Of a stretch of DNA of 64,000 bases, positions 1 to 9,884 are shown in pieces. The notes below the pieces were generated by a model. That model did no database searches. It had not been told where the DNA came from and saw only the letters and a program-made list of their open reading frames with translations. The first letter of the stretch is position 1, and each line of letters starts with the position of its first letter. The translations under genes were made by a program, and so were the position numbers. Location: the NCBI RefSeq assembly GCF_000429765.1, contig NZ_KE386949.1:186001-250000 (forward strand), in the 5' to 3' direction. Source of the stretch: Gemmobacter nectariphilus DSM 15620 (GTDB lineage: Bacteria > Pseudomonadota > Alphaproteobacteria > Rhodobacterales > Rhodobacteraceae).

Positions 1-3000
1 CCAGGCCTGCCCGTAATCGTTCTTGAGCACGATCGTGTCCGACGCGCCGTCGCCATGCAGACCGCCGGTGCCCAGATCCATGAAGTCGTTGCCGCCGCCG
101 CCATCGTGCAGGTCGGACCCGATCCCGCCGATGAACGTGTCGTTCCCGATCCCGCCCAACAGCGTGTCATCGCCGCTGCCCGAATGGACGCGCACCCCGT
201 TCAGCGCGGCGCGGCCATCCACCACATCATTGCCGGTGCCAAGGCCGAACCTTTCGACCTCGGCAAAGGTCATGGTGCTGGCGCCATCGGTCAGCGTGCC
301 GGATTCGCTGGTCGTGAAGGTCAGCGTGGTGTCGGCGGTGATATGGCGGGCATCGACCCAATCCTCGTTCACCTCGCCGGTTTCGCCCCCGGTGATCGTG
401 TCATTGCCGAAATCGTCGGACAGCACGAACCAGTCATCGCCATCGCCGCCCGACATCAGATCGGCGCCGGCCCCGCCGGTCATGGTATCGTTGCCATCGC
501 CGCCGGTCAGCGTATCGTCGCCCGCCCCGCCCGTCAGCCCGTCGCCCCCCGCTCTGCCATCGGCCGCAAAGCCCGAGGTGGTGGCCGAGCCGTCCACCGT
601 ATCGTTGCCAGCGCCCAGGGCGACGCCCTCGATTTCCGAGAAGGTCACGGTGGTGCCGGTGGTTGTCAGCGTCCCGGCCTCGTCCCCCGAGAAGCTGACC
701 GTGACCGCATCCGCCACGCCCGAGGCATCCAGAACGTCGAAATCGGTGCCGCCCTCGCCGCCGGTGACGGTGTCGGCCCCGTCGTTGACCGTGACGGTCA
801 CGACATCGGCGCCGTCGCCGCCATGGATCGCATCATCCCCCGCGCCGCCCGCCAGGGTATCGGCACCGGCATCGCCATAAAGAGTGTCGTTGCCTGCATT
901 GCCGCTGATCCGGTCGCCCGCATCGCCGCCATAGACCAGATCGTCGCCCTGCCCCGCGTCGATGGTATCGGCCCCGCCGTTGCCATAGATCACGTCATTG
1001 TCGCCATCGCTGCCGTCGATCTGGTCGCCCTCGGCATCGGTATAGCCCGGACCCATCACCTCGGCCGTTGCGGCGCCATCGACCGGGCCGCCCGCGGGAA
1101 TGCCCATCGCCTCCAGCCAGCCCAGCTGGTCCGATGCGGGCGGCGCAACGCCGATCAGGGTCAGGCTGGTGCCATCGGGGAAGGTCAGCACCGCGTTGCC
1201 GTTCTGGGCGCCGACCATCACGTCATGCACGTTCACCGGATGGCCATCGGCATCGGTCAGCCCGGCCACATCCAGCAGATCGCCCGCAGTATAGGTGCCA
1301 TCGCCATTGGCGACCGGCGCCTCGAACCCGGTCAGGATATCGCTGCCGCCGCCATCGGCGACGATCACCGTGTCCTGGGCACCATCGGCCGTGCCCAGGG
1401 CCAGCAGGTCATCGCCCGCGCCCCCGGCCAGGGTATCGGCGCCCGCGCCGCCCAGCAGCGTGTCGTTGCCCAAGCCCCCGGTCAGCGCATCATGTCCCGC
1501 CCCCGACCACACCTGCACCCCCGAATCGGTGGCCGAGGCATCCAGCGTGTTGCCCGCATCGCCCAGCCGGATCTCCTCGATTTCCGAGAAGGTGGCGGTG
1601 CTGGTGCCATCGGTCAGCGTGCCCGCCTCGTTCCCGGTGAAGGTGACCGACACACTGCCGCCCAGCGCAGTGGCGTCGATCACGTCAGTGTCCGAGGTCT
1701 CGCTCGCAGCCTCGCCGCCCAGGATCAGATCGTTGCCGAACCCGTCCGCCAGGTCAAAACGGTCAGCATCGGCGCCGCCCGACAGGGTGTCATTGCCACC
1801 CCCGCCGATCAGCACATCGTCGCCGCTGTCGCCCATCAGCATGTCGTTGCCGGCGCCGCCCGACAGCGTGTCGTTGCCGCTGCCGCCATAGACCAGATCG
1901 GCGCCCAGACTGCCGGTCACCAGATCGTTGCCGCCCATGGCGACGATGTAATCCCCATCGCCCGTGGTGCCGCCGACCCCCAGCGCATCGTTGTTGTCCA
2001 CCCGGTCCCCATCGGGGTCCGAGGCATAGGTCATGTCGATCACATCGTCGCCCGTGGTGCCCTGGACGATCCCGTCTGGGCCAAGCCCCGAGACGGTGTT
2101 GAGCGTGACAAAGCCCACATCACTGACGCCAATGGAATTGACGACGGTATAGGTAAAGACATCGGTGCCCATGTCGCCGTCGGACTGGATGGTCAGCGAG
2201 CCATCGGCGTTCAGCGTCACCTTGTCGCCCGACGGCAGCGTGACCGTGTCCCCCGCAACAATCGCCGTGCCGTTGATATGGGTGATCGTCAGCCCTTCGC
2301 CGGTCACATCGGTATCGTTGTGCAGCACGTCGATGGTGCGCGTGCTGTTGATGGTCATGTTCACCTCGTCCTCGAAGGCGATGGTGACCGACTGGATCGA
2401 ATCCCCCATGATCAGCACGTTGGAATCGTAGGTGGCATCACCAGCATCGGCGATGGCGATCTTGATCGTGTTTTCAGCCCCGGCGGTCACCGGGGCCTTG
2501 ACGGTCAGCACCCGCGTCAGACCGTCCATTTCGGAATTGTAGGTATCGGCACTGGCGGGATTGTTCAGGAACAGGTTGGAATTCTGGGTGGTGTTCACCG
2601 TGTCGATGGCGGCAACCCCGCCGTTCAGGACGGTGACAGGGGCATAGACCCCGTTGACCCAGACGCCAAAGGCATCGTTGTAGCCGCCAGAGACATATTC
2701 CAGATATTCCTCGGACGAAAAGACGAACTGCAGCGTGATCCAGTTGCCATCGGGCACGAAGGTCGCGTTGAAGATCGCGCCGTCAAAGGTGTTCCCCCCG
2801 GCCAGCGCGTTCAACTGGGCATCGCCATTCACCCCGCCCGCCGTATCGGTCGAGGTATTGGCCGCCTGATTGGTGTTCGTCCCCCCAGAGGTATAGGGCG
2901 CAAAGCTCTGGACGTTGCCGGTCGACAGGATGACGCCCGAGTCGGTCGAGGACAGGCCGGGAATTGTGCTTAGCGCATCGGTATAAATACCGGACTGCAC

Positions 3001-3114
3001 CGCATCGCCTTGAAACGAGGCGCTGACGATCTGGATGCCAGAGCCGAACATTTCCTGCGCCATGTCCAGCGCATTGGCGGTGGTGTCGATCTGAAGCTGC
3101 TGCGCGGTGGCCAT
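1..3114 (-). CDS. Large RTX (hemolysin-type Ca-binding) secreted protein with choice-of-anchor L N-terminus, 3' end outside window
   Basis: This is an open frame of 1038 codons with no stop before the left edge, so the C-terminus is missing. The start is the ATG at 3114, preceded by AGGAATT. Residues about 1-245 look like a choice-of-anchor L domain: they contain [39 protein letters not shown] and [13 protein letters not shown]. Residues about 250-345 resemble a bacterial Ig/cadherin-like (tandem-95) domain. From about residue 350 there are RTX nonapeptides such as [15 protein letters not shown], arranged as three large modules that each hold a TFxGxExGTLTDG...FSEIE insert. Known RTX proteins bind calcium after type I secretion; an extracellular adhesin or matrix role is inferred. 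No classical signal peptide is visible, as expected for type I export through a C-terminal signal. No secretion genes lie in this window. Confidence 0.9.
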   Translation of the reverse strand, partial: MATAQQLQIDTTANALDMAQEMFGSGIQIVSASFQGDAVQSGIYTDALSTIPGLSSTDSGVILSTGNVQSFAPYTSGGTNTNQAANTSTDTAGGVNGDAQLNALAGGNTFDGAIFNATFVPDGNWITLQFVFSSEEYLEYVSGGYNDAFGVWVNGVYAPVTVLNGGVAAIDTVNTTQNSNLFLNNPASADTYNSEMDGLTRVLTVKAPVTAGAENTIKIAIADAGDATYDSNVLIMGDSIQSVTIAFEDEVNMTINSTRTIDVLHNDTDVTGEGLTITHINGTAIVAGDTVTLPSGDKVTLNADGSLTIQSDGDMGTDVFTYTVVNSIGVSDVGFVTLNTVSGLGPDGIVQGTTGDDVIDMTYASDPDGDRVDNNDALGVGGTTGDGDYIVAMGGNDLVTGSLGADLVYGGSGNDTLSGGAGNDMLMGDSGDDVLIGGGGNDTLSGGADADRFDLADGFGNDLILGGEAASETSDTDVIDATALGGSVSVTFTGNEAGTLTDGTSTATFSEIEEIRLGDAGNTLDASATDSGVQVWSGAGHDALTGGLGNDTLLGGAGADTLAGGAGDDLLALGTADGAQDTVIVADGGGSDILTGFEAPVANGDGTYTAGDLLDVAGLTDADGHPVNVHDVMVGAQNGNAVLTFPDGTSLTLIGVAPPASDQLGWLEAMGIPAGGPVDGAATAEVMGPGYTDAEGDQIDGSDGDNDVIYGNGGADTIDAGQGDDLVYGGDAGDRISGNAGNDTLYGDAGADTLAGGAGDDAIHGGDGADVVTVTVNDGADTVTGGEGGTDFDVLDASGVADAVTVSFSGDEAGTLTTTGTTVTFSEIEGVALGAGNDTVDGSATTSGFAADGRAGGDGLTGGAGDDTLTGGDGNDTMTGGAGADLMSGGDGDDWFVLSDDFGNDTITGGETGEVNEDWVDARHITADTTLTFTTSESGTLTDGASTMTFAEVERFGLGTGNDVVDGRAALNGVRVHSGSGDDTLLGGIGNDTFIGGIGSDLHDGGGGNDFMDLGTGGLHGDGASDTIVLKNDYGQAW

Positions 3115-3437
3115 GATGCCGAATTCCTGATTACAAACGAAAACGAAGTGAGTGCCTGCCGCAGCGACTATCGCGGCAACAGGTTAAGACGCGCCAACCG
3201 CCAACAGAAAAGCCGGCATGGAGCACATGAAACAGACATCGCAGCACCTCGGACACGGACAGGCCGCGATCGAACGAAGGGACCGGCGGCAGTCTGACAG
3301 GTGGCCCCGGAGTCTGGCCGAATTTTGACCGGAATCGGGCCATTCGCCCCAGGGCGTGATTTCCCCTGTCCCTTCGGGCGCGGGGCTGGGCCCTGCACGG
3401 CATGGACATTCGCGTCGGCGCGGCTTAGCTCATTGGC
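3115..3437. other. Divergent intergenic region
   Basis: This 323-base gap separates two divergently transcribed genes, the RTX protein and the MFS exporter, so it should hold both promoters. I see no convincing -35/-10 pair, palindrome or small gene. The short open frames on the minus strand here have no family resemblance and no ribosome binding site. Confidence 0.5.
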
Positions 3438-4649
3438 ATGACGCCCGCATCTTCCCGGTTCCTGAACCGCCGCACCCCACCGCACCTGGCGACGCTGATC
3501 CTGATGGCGGGCCTGTCGGCGATGACGATGAACATCTTCCTGCCGTCGCTGCCGGCGATCGCGGACTGGTATGGCACCAGTTACGGAACCGCGCAGCTGT
3601 CGGTCTCGCTGTATCTGGGGCTGTCAGGGGCCTTGCAGCTGGTGATCGGCCCGATGGCCGACCGCTATGGCCGCCGGCCGGTCACCCTTGTGGCCTGCGT
3701 GGTCTTCCTGCTGGCGACCATCGGCTGCCTGTTCGCGCCGACGATCGAGGTGTTCCTGGTCTTCCGCATGATTCAGGCCGCGGTCGCAACCGGCATGGTG
3801 CTCAGCCGGGCCATCGTGCGCGACATGGTGCCCGAGGCGCAGGCGGCCTCGATGATCGGCTATGTGACCATGGGCATGGCGATCGTGCCGATGTTTGCCC
3901 CGGCCATCGGCGGATGGGTGGACGAAACCTTTGGCTGGAAGGCGAATTTCGCGCTGCTGCTGGTGCTGGGCACGCTGATTTCGGCGCTGATCTGGGCCGA
4001 TCTGGGCGAGACGTCCGAGCGGCGCCAGACCTCGCTGGCCGATCAGATCCGGTCTTATCCGGCGCTGCTGACATCGTGGCGGTTCTGGGGCTATTCGATC
4101 ACGGCCGCCGCGGGATCGGGGACGTTCTTTTCCTTTCTGGGCGGGGCGCCGGCGGTGGCCACGCAGGTCTTTGGCATGACCCCGGCCGAGCTGGGCATCT
4201 ATTTCGCGGCGCCCGGGATCGGCTACATGCTGGGCAATTTCCTGTCGGCCCGGCTGGCGATGCGGCTGGGCACGGTGCGCATGGTGTTCTGGGGCACGAT
4301 CATGCTGACGCTGCCGCTGATCGTGATGCTGGTGCTGGGCCTGACCGACCGGCTGAGCCCGCTGGCCTTCTTTGCCCTGATGAGCTGTGTCGGTGTCGGC
4401 AACGGGATGTCGCTGCCCTCGGCCAATGCGGGCATGATGTCGGTGCGGCCCGATCTGATCGGCTCGGCCTCGGGGCTGGGCGGGGCGCTGATGATCGGCG
4501 GGGGTGCGGCGCTGTCGGCGCTGGCGGCGGTCGTGATGGGCAAGGGCGAAAGCGCCTTGCCGCTGATCGTGCTGATGGCCTCGTCAGCCGGGGTCGCGGT
4601 GATCTCGACGCTGGTGGTGATCGCCCGCAACCGCCGCCTTGGGCTGTAG
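3438..4649 (+). CDS. Bcr/CflA-type MFS drug efflux transporter
   Basis: The 403-residue protein has about 12 hydrophobic segments. The family loop after TM2 reads GPMADRYGRRP at about residues 72-82, the classic MFS G-x-x-x-D-R-x-G-R-R motif. FxxxRxxQ-like RMIQAAVATGMVLSRAIVRD follows in TM4, as in Bcr/CflA proton-driven exporters of chloramphenicol, bicyclomycin or sulfonamides. The substrate cannot be told from sequence. The ATG at 3438 has no strong Shine-Dalgarno, so the start is moderately certain. The gene stands alone, diverges from the RTX gene and converges on a glycosyltransferase. A double-hairpin element directly follows the stop and probably ends its transcript. Confidence 0.88.
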   Translation: MTPASSRFLNRRTPPHLATLILMAGLSAMTMNIFLPSLPAIADWYGTSYGTAQLSVSLYLGLSGALQLVIGPMADRYGRRPVTLVACVVFLLATIGCLFAPTIEVFLVFRMIQAAVATGMVLSRAIVRDMVPEAQAASMIGYVTMGMAIVPMFAPAIGGWVDETFGWKANFALLLVLGTLISALIWADLGETSERRQTSLADQIRSYPALLTSWRFWGYSITAAAGSGTFFSFLGGAPAVATQVFGMTPAELGIYFAAPGIGYMLGNFLSARLAMRLGTVRMVFWGTIMLTLPLIVMLVLGLTDRLSPLAFFALMSCVGVGNGMSLPSANAGMMSVRPDLIGSASGLGGALMIGGGAALSALAAVVMGKGESALPLIVLMASSAGVAVISTLVVIARNRRLGL

Positions 4650-4654
4650 CACGA

Positions 4655-4736
4655 GGGGGGCGCTGCCCCCATGGCCAGGGGTGCGCGGGATGGCCGGTGC
4701 ACGGCCACCCCCCGGGATATTTGGATCAAGTCGAAA
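4655..4736 (+). repeat. Intergenic double-hairpin/TATTTGG element, copy A
   Basis: The copy starts 6 bases after the MFS stop. It comprises a G/C hairpin GGGGGC-gct-GCCCCC (4656-4670), a second hairpin TGGCCG-gtgca-CGGCCA (4691-4707), then a C run and the conserved box GGGATATTTGGATCAAG (4714-4730) followed by TCGAAA. The same order of parts occurs at 13627-13699, 36529-36596, 38178-38248 and 63641-63708. The TTGATC inside the box supplies, on the other strand, the TGA stop of the convergent glycosyltransferase. It probably acts as a 3' UTR or terminator element for the MFS gene; the box itself has no known function to me. Confidence 0.8.
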
Positions 4737-6000
4737 GGGGGGCGGGCCGCGCCTGGCGATCCGTGGGGCGCCAGTCCCCTTTGCCCACCGCCTCGACGAA
4801 GTCGGCAATCCGCGGCAAGCAGGTGCGGCGCAGGTCATAGCCGTTCACGATGGTGGCGCGGGCCGCCTTGCGGATGCCATCGTTCTTGTCGGGGTTTTCA
4901 AGGCCGTCGATCAGGGCGCGGCTCCACCCCGGCACGTCGAAGAAATCGACGAGGCGCCCGTTCACCCCGTCCTGGATCAGTTCCTCGACCGGGGCGGTGC
5001 GCGAGCCGACGATATAGGCGCCGGCCGCCATTGCCTCGAGCATCGACCAGGACAGCACGAACGGATAGGTAAGATAGGCGTGGACGCGGCTGACCTGCAT
5101 CAGGCTGACGAAGACCGGATAGGGCACGCGGCCCATGAAATGGATGCGCGACAGATCGACCTTGTCGCGCACCTCGTTGAGGAAGATCTCCTTCCAGCTG
5201 CCACCGTCCTTGGGGGCCGCGCCATAGCTGACGGTATCGCCGCCGACGATCACCACCTTGGCATTCGGGCGGGCCTTCATCACCTCGGGCAGCGCGCGCA
5301 TGAAGATGTGATAGCCGCGGTATGGTTCGAGATTTCGGTTGATGAAGGTCAGCACCTCGTCGCCGGTGCGGATGATGCTGCCATCGGGCAGCGTGACCTG
5401 GGCGCCGGGATCGGGGGTCATCACCGAGGTATCGACACCATCGAAGATCACCTCGATCATCGGGCGCAGCCGGTCGGGGAAGGTGCTGGCCTGCCATTTC
5501 GTCGGCGCGAGCGCAGCATCGGCATGCAGCAGCGACAGGCCCAGATGCGCGGCCCGCGAGGTGGTGATCAGCGCCTGGTCAAAGCTGGGCGTGCTGAATT
5601 CGCGGTCAAAGCCCACATCGGCGCCGCGCGCCTTGTAGAAGAATTCGGCATAGATGATCAGCTTGGCCTCGGGCCAGATTTCCTTGAGGAACAGTGTCTC
5701 GCCCCAGCCGGAATGGCCGAAGATCACATCGGGCACATAGCCGTGACGCTGGCGCAAGGTGGCGGCGGCGCGGGCCACGGTCACGCCGCGGTCGGAATTT
5801 TCGGTGAAGGTGCGGCCCAGCCGGCAGGCGGCCGGATCGGGGCGTTCGGTGGTATGGCGATAGCGGACCGTGCGGATCGGGGACTGGCGCTGGTTCTGAT
5901 CGTCGGTCAGGGCCAGCACGTCATGGCCGCGGCGCACCAGCTCGGGTGCAAGATGCAGGAACTGACCAGGAAAATTCTGGTGGATGAACAGGATCTTCAT
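4726..6000 (-). CDS. Glycosyltransferase family 4 protein
   Basis: The protein has 424 residues. The ATG at 6000 is chosen because GGAGG lies 5 bases upstream and the protein then begins MKILFIHQNFPGQFLHLAPEL, the typical start of the family-4 N-terminal domain (Pfam PF12000 type). The C-terminal half is a GT-B fold domain with NRNLEPYRGYHIFMRALPEV and the nucleotide-sugar region VSLMQVSRVHAYLTYPFVLSWSMLEAMAAG, where the ExxxxG-like SMLEAMAAG sits. It transfers a sugar from an activated donor, probably for a surface or exopolysaccharide. Donor and acceptor are unknown. No other polysaccharide genes are adjacent. Its stop codon lies inside repeat copy A. Confidence 0.88.
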   Translation of the reverse strand: MKILFIHQNFPGQFLHLAPELVRRGHDVLALTDDQNQRQSPIRTVRYRHTTERPDPAACRLGRTFTENSDRGVTVARAAATLRQRHGYVPDVIFGHSGWGETLFLKEIWPEAKLIIYAEFFYKARGADVGFDREFSTPSFDQALITTSRAAHLGLSLLHADAALAPTKWQASTFPDRLRPMIEVIFDGVDTSVMTPDPGAQVTLPDGSIIRTGDEVLTFINRNLEPYRGYHIFMRALPEVMKARPNAKVVIVGGDTVSYGAAPKDGGSWKEIFLNEVRDKVDLSRIHFMGRVPYPVFVSLMQVSRVHAYLTYPFVLSWSMLEAMAAGAYIVGSRTAPVEELIQDGVNGRLVDFFDVPGWSRALIDGLENPDKNDGIRKAARATIVNGYDLRRTCLPRIADFVEAVGKGDWRPTDRQARPAPLST

Positions 6001-6026
6001 GCAAACCTCCGGCAATCCGGGGCACG

Positions 6027-7628
6027 TTAGGCGGAACCCGCCCGAAGATCAAACGCTGCCGCCATCAGATCGCGGGTATATTCGGTGCGCGGGGCATCGA
6101 AGATCTGGGCGGCCGACCCCTGTTCTACCGCCTCGCCGGCGCGCATCACCAGCATCTGGTGCGACATCGCCCGCACGACGCGCAGATCGTGGCTGATGAA
6201 CAGATAGGCCAGCCCATGGCGCCGTTGCAGCCCGCGCAAAAGCTCGACGATCTGGACCTGGACGGTCATGTCGAGCGCGCTGGTCGGCTCGTCCAGAACC
6301 ACCACCCTGGGGCGCAGGATCATGGCGCGCGCAATGGCGATGCGCTGACGCTGGCCGCCCGAGAATTCATGCGGATAGCGCCCGGCCATGGCCGGATCGA
6401 GCCCGACCTCGGCCATGATCGCGGCGACCTGCCGGGCCGGATCGCCGCTGCCGCCATGCACGCCCAGGCCTTCGGCGATGATCTGGCCGACGGTCATGCG
6501 GGGCGACAGGCTGCCATAGGGATCCTGGAACACGATCTGCATCTCGCGCCGCAGGCCGCGCAGTGCGGCGCCGGACAGGCCGGAAATCTCGCGCCCCAGC
6601 ACGACGATGGGGCCTTCGGACTGGATCAGCCGCAGGATGGCAAGGGCCAGCGTGGTCTTGCCGGACCCGGATTCGCCGACGATGCCCAGCGTCTCGCCAG
6701 CCCGCAGCGTGATCGACACGCCGTTGACCGCCTTTACATGGCCGACCGTGCGGCGCAGGAAACCGCGGGTGATCGGGAACCAGACCTTGAGATTGTCGGT
6801 GCGCAGCACCTCGGCCGCGTCTGCGGGGGCAGGGTCGGGGGTGCCCTTGGGTTCCGCCGCAAGCAGCTTTTGCGTGTAATCGTGTTCCGGCGCGCCGAAC
6901 ACCTGCGCGGTTGGCCCTTGTTCGACGATCTCGCCATGCTGCATCACGCAGACCCGGTCGGCGATGCGGCGCACGATGTTCAGATCATGGGTGATGAACA
7001 GAAGGCTCAGCCCTTCGGACCGTTTCAGATCCATCAGCAGGTCAAGGATCTGCGCCTGGATGGTCACGTCGAGGGCCGTGGTCGGCTCGTCCGCGATCAG
7101 CAGTTCGGGGCCGTTGGCCAGCGCCATGGCGATCATCACGCGCTGGCGCTGCCCGCCCGAAAGCTGGTGCGGATAGGCGCCCAGCCGGCTTTCGGCATCG
7201 CGGATGCCGACCTTGTTCAGCAGATCCAGAACGCGCGCCCGCGCCGCCTCGCCCACCAGCCCCTGATGCAGCGACAGCGCCTCGGTCAGCTGCTTTTCGA
7301 TGGTGTGCAGCGGGTTGAGACTGGTCATCGGTTCCTGGAAGATGAAACTGATGTCATTGCCGCGCACCCGGCGCAGGCTGGCCGGATCGGCGCCCAGCAT
7401 CTGCTGGCCATCATAGACCACGCTGCCCGCAATCTCGGCACTGTCGGGCAGCAAGCCCACGGTGGACAGCGCCGTCACCGACTTGCCCGACCCGGATTCG
7501 CCGACCAAGGCCACGGTCTCGCCCCGTGCCACGGCGAACGAGACGCCCTTGACCGCCTCGATCACCTTGCCGTCCTGGCGGAAGCGGACGGTCAGATCCT
7601 TGACCTCCAGCACGTTCTTTTCGGTCAT
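6027..7628 (-). CDS. yejF: Peptide/microcin C ABC transporter, dual ATP-binding protein YejF
   Basis: This 533-residue protein fuses two ABC ATPase domains. The first has Walker A GESGSGKS (43-50), signature SGGQR (157-161) and Walker B LLIADE (176-181). The second has Walker A GESGSGKT (318-325), signature SGGQR (423-427) and Walker B VVVLDE (442-447). Each domain is followed by the C-terminal oligopeptide-transporter extension. It powers import of peptides through the YejB-YejE channel. Its ATG overlaps the yejE stop by four bases (ATGA), so the two are translationally coupled. It is the last gene of yejABEF. Confidence 0.95.
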   Translation of the reverse strand: MTEKNVLEVKDLTVRFRQDGKVIEAVKGVSFAVARGETVALVGESGSGKSVTALSTVGLLPDSAEIAGSVVYDGQQMLGADPASLRRVRGNDISFIFQEPMTSLNPLHTIEKQLTEALSLHQGLVGEAARARVLDLLNKVGIRDAESRLGAYPHQLSGGQRQRVMIAMALANGPELLIADEPTTALDVTIQAQILDLLMDLKRSEGLSLLFITHDLNIVRRIADRVCVMQHGEIVEQGPTAQVFGAPEHDYTQKLLAAEPKGTPDPAPADAAEVLRTDNLKVWFPITRGFLRRTVGHVKAVNGVSITLRAGETLGIVGESGSGKTTLALAILRLIQSEGPIVVLGREISGLSGAALRGLRREMQIVFQDPYGSLSPRMTVGQIIAEGLGVHGGSGDPARQVAAIMAEVGLDPAMAGRYPHEFSGGQRQRIAIARAMILRPRVVVLDEPTSALDMTVQVQIVELLRGLQRRHGLAYLFISHDLRVVRAMSHQMLVMRAGEAVEQGSAAQIFDAPRTEYTRDLMAAAFDLRAGSA

Positions 7629-8734
7629 CGGAAGGTCTTTCTGGGGTCGAAAGCGTCGCGCACCCCTTCAAAAACGAACACCAGCAGGCTGAGCATCACC
7701 GCAAAGGTCACAAAGGCGGTAAAGGCCAGCCAGGGCGCCTGAAGGTTCTGCTTGGCCTGCAAGGTCAGCTCGCCCAGCGACGGGGCCGAGGACGGCAGGC
7801 CAAAGCCAAGGAAATCAAGCCCCGCAAGGCTGCCGATGGTGCCGGTCACGACAAAGGGCAGCATGGTCAGCGTGGCGACCATGGCATTGGGCAGGACGTG
7901 GCGGAACATGATGGTCAGGTCCGGCACACCGAGGGCCCGGGCGGCGCGGACATATTCAAAGTTGCGCGCCCGCAGGAATTCGGCCCGCACCACACCCACC
8001 AGCGCCGTCCAGCCGAACAGCGTCATCAAGATGACCAGCAGCCAGAAGTTCATCGGCCAGATCGCCGCCACGATGATGATGATGTAAAGCGAGGGAACCG
8101 AGCCCCACAGCTCGATGGCGCGCTGGAACAGCAGGTCGGTCAGGCCGCCGAAATAGCCCTGCACGGCGCCTGCGGCGATGCCCACCACGCTGGAGATCGC
8201 GGTCACGACCAGCGCAAAGGCGACCGACAGACGGAAGCCATAGATCACCCGCGCCAGCACATCGCGCGCCGTGTTGTCCGTGCCCAGCCAGTGATCGGCA
8301 TCGGGCGCGCTGGGGGCGGGTTTGCCAAGGTCGGAAATGGTATTGTAGCTGTAGGGGATCAGCGGCCAGACGATCCAGCCAGGTTCGATTTTCTCACCCT
8401 CAACCGTGCCGCTGGCTTTGGCCTCGGCCATCGCGGCTTCGGGATCGTCGAGGCACAGCTCCTTGCCGCCGGTGCGGATCAGGCATTGCACCTCGGGGTC
8501 GCGCCAGACGGCCTCGGTCTGGAAATCGCCGCCGAAATCGCGCTCGGTGTAAAAGGTCAGCATGGGGGCGCGCAGCTCGCCGCGATAGCTGATCAGCAGC
8601 GGCTTGTCGTTGGCGATCAGCTCGGCGAACAGCGACAGGCCGAACAGCACCGAAAAGATCCACAGCGACCAGAAGGCGCGGCGATTGGCCTTGAAGTTGC
8701 GCCAGCGGCGCTGGTTCAGCGGGGAAAGTGCCAT
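7625..8734 (-). CDS. yejE: Peptide ABC transporter permease YejE
   Basis: The 369-residue inner-membrane permease has one N-terminal membrane segment, a periplasmic loop of about 130 residues (FYTERDFGGDFQTEAVWRDPEVQC..., typical of YejE) and then a BPD_transp_1 core. The core includes the EAA-like loop EYVRAARALGVPDLTIMFRHVLPNA. GTDNTARDVLARVIYG precedes the core, as in DppC/OppC-type permeases. It pairs with YejB. Three bases separate it from yejB and it overlaps yejF. Confidence 0.95.
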   Translation of the reverse strand: MALSPLNQRRWRNFKANRRAFWSLWIFSVLFGLSLFAELIANDKPLLISYRGELRAPMLTFYTERDFGGDFQTEAVWRDPEVQCLIRTGGKELCLDDPEAAMAEAKASGTVEGEKIEPGWIVWPLIPYSYNTISDLGKPAPSAPDADHWLGTDNTARDVLARVIYGFRLSVAFALVVTAISSVVGIAAGAVQGYFGGLTDLLFQRAIELWGSVPSLYIIIIVAAIWPMNFWLLVILMTLFGWTALVGVVRAEFLRARNFEYVRAARALGVPDLTIMFRHVLPNAMVATLTMLPFVVTGTIGSLAGLDFLGFGLPSSAPSLGELTLQAKQNLQAPWLAFTAFVTFAVMLSLLVFVFEGVRDAFDPRKTFR

Positions 8735-8737
8735 GCC

Positions 8738-9880
8738 CTACCCCCGGCCTTCAAAGTCGATGCGCGGATCGACCCAGACATACATCAGGTCGGACAGGAT
8801 CCCGACCACCAGCCCGATCAGGCCGAACACGAACAGCGTGCCGAAGATCACCGGATAATCCCGCGCAACCGTTGCCTCGAACCCCAGCCGGCCCAGACCA
8901 TCGAGCGAAAAGATCGTCTCGATGATCAGGCTGGAGCCAAAGAACACCGACAGGAACAGGCCCGGAAAGCCGGCGATCACGATCAGCATGGCATTGCGGA
9001 ACACATGGCCATAGAGCACGCGGGATTCGGTGAGGCCCTTGGCGCGGGCGGTCATCACATATTGCTTGCGCATCTCGTCAAGGAAGGAATTCTTGGTCAG
9101 CAGCGTGAGCGTTGCAAAGCTGGAAATCAGCGAGGCGGTGACCGGCAGCGCGATGTGCCAGAAATAGTCCAGCACCTTGGCGACGGGTGACAGCTGATCC
9201 CAGTTTTCCGATGTCAGCCCCCGCAGAGGGAACCATTGCACATAGGATCCGCCCGCAAAGACCACCAGCAGCAGGATGGCGAACAGGAAACCCGGGATCG
9301 CATAGGCAACGATGATCACCCCGCTGGTCCAGGTGTCAAAGGATGATCCATCGCGCACCGCCTTGCGGATGCCCAGCGGGATCGAGACCAGATAGGCGAT
9401 CAGCGTCGACCACAGCCCCAGCGAAATCGAGACCGGCATCTTCTCGATCACCAGATCGACCACGGAGATCGAGCGGAAATAGCTCTCGCCGAAGTCGAAG
9501 GTCAGGTAGTGGCCCATCATGATGACGAACCGTTCCACCATCGGGATCGGCTCCTTGACGCATTCCGGCGCCTTTGAAGACGGCTTGCCGGTGAACCCCT
9601 CGGCACAGACGAATCGGGCAAAGCCGAACTGAACCTCGAGCTGGTCAAGAAACTCGGGCGGCAGGCCGCGCGCGCCCTGATAGCTGCTGGAGGCGGTGTC
9701 GCCCTGCGTCTCGGCGCCGCCGGCGATGTTGCGGAACACGTCGCCCTGCCCTTGCAGCCGGGCGGCGATCTGGTCGATCGGGCCACCGGGGACCAGCTGG
9801 GTCAGGAAGAAGTTGATGACCATGATCCCGATCAGCGTCGGGATCACCAGCGCCAGCCGGCGAAGGATATAGCCGCCCAT
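8738..9880 (-). CDS. yejB: Peptide ABC transporter permease YejB
   Basis: This 380-residue permease begins [26 protein letters not shown], the first transmembrane helix of DppB/OppB-type proteins. A periplasmic insert at about residues 45-110 distinguishes YejB from DppB. The EAA-like loop [26 protein letters not shown] marks the ATPase-docking site. Its start lies 4 bases after the yejA stop. No clear Shine-Dalgarno is visible, so translation probably depends on coupling. Confidence 0.95.
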   Translation of the reverse strand: MGGYILRRLALVIPTLIGIMVINFFLTQLVPGGPIDQIAARLQGQGDVFRNIAGGAETQGDTASSSYQGARGLPPEFLDQLEVQFGFARFVCAEGFTGKPSSKAPECVKEPIPMVERFVIMMGHYLTFDFGESYFRSISVVDLVIEKMPVSISLGLWSTLIAYLVSIPLGIRKAVRDGSSFDTWTSGVIIVAYAIPGFLFAILLLVVFAGGSYVQWFPLRGLTSENWDQLSPVAKVLDYFWHIALPVTASLISSFATLTLLTKNSFLDEMRKQYVMTARAKGLTESRVLYGHVFRNAMLIVIAGFPGLFLSVFFGSSLIIETIFSLDGLGRLGFEATVARDYPVIFGTLFVFGLIGLVVGILSDLMYVWVDPRIDFEGRG

Positions 9881-9884
9881 CGGT

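Noticed and set aside
55-2973. Very long plus-strand open frame (972 codons) opposite the RTX gene
   Set aside because: Its protein is an irregular His/Gly/Ala/Arg-rich string. The minus strand gives a clear RTX protein with domains; Gly-Asp repeat codons leave the opposite strand free of stops.
4721-4730. TTGATC-containing box considered as an FNR site
   Set aside because: The second half-site (ATCAA at the right spacing) is missing; TTGATCCAAATATC lacks the required symmetry.
4639-6030. 463-codon plus-strand frame opposite the glycosyltransferase
   Set aside because: No family features, while the minus frame has GGAGG and a glycosyltransferase start.
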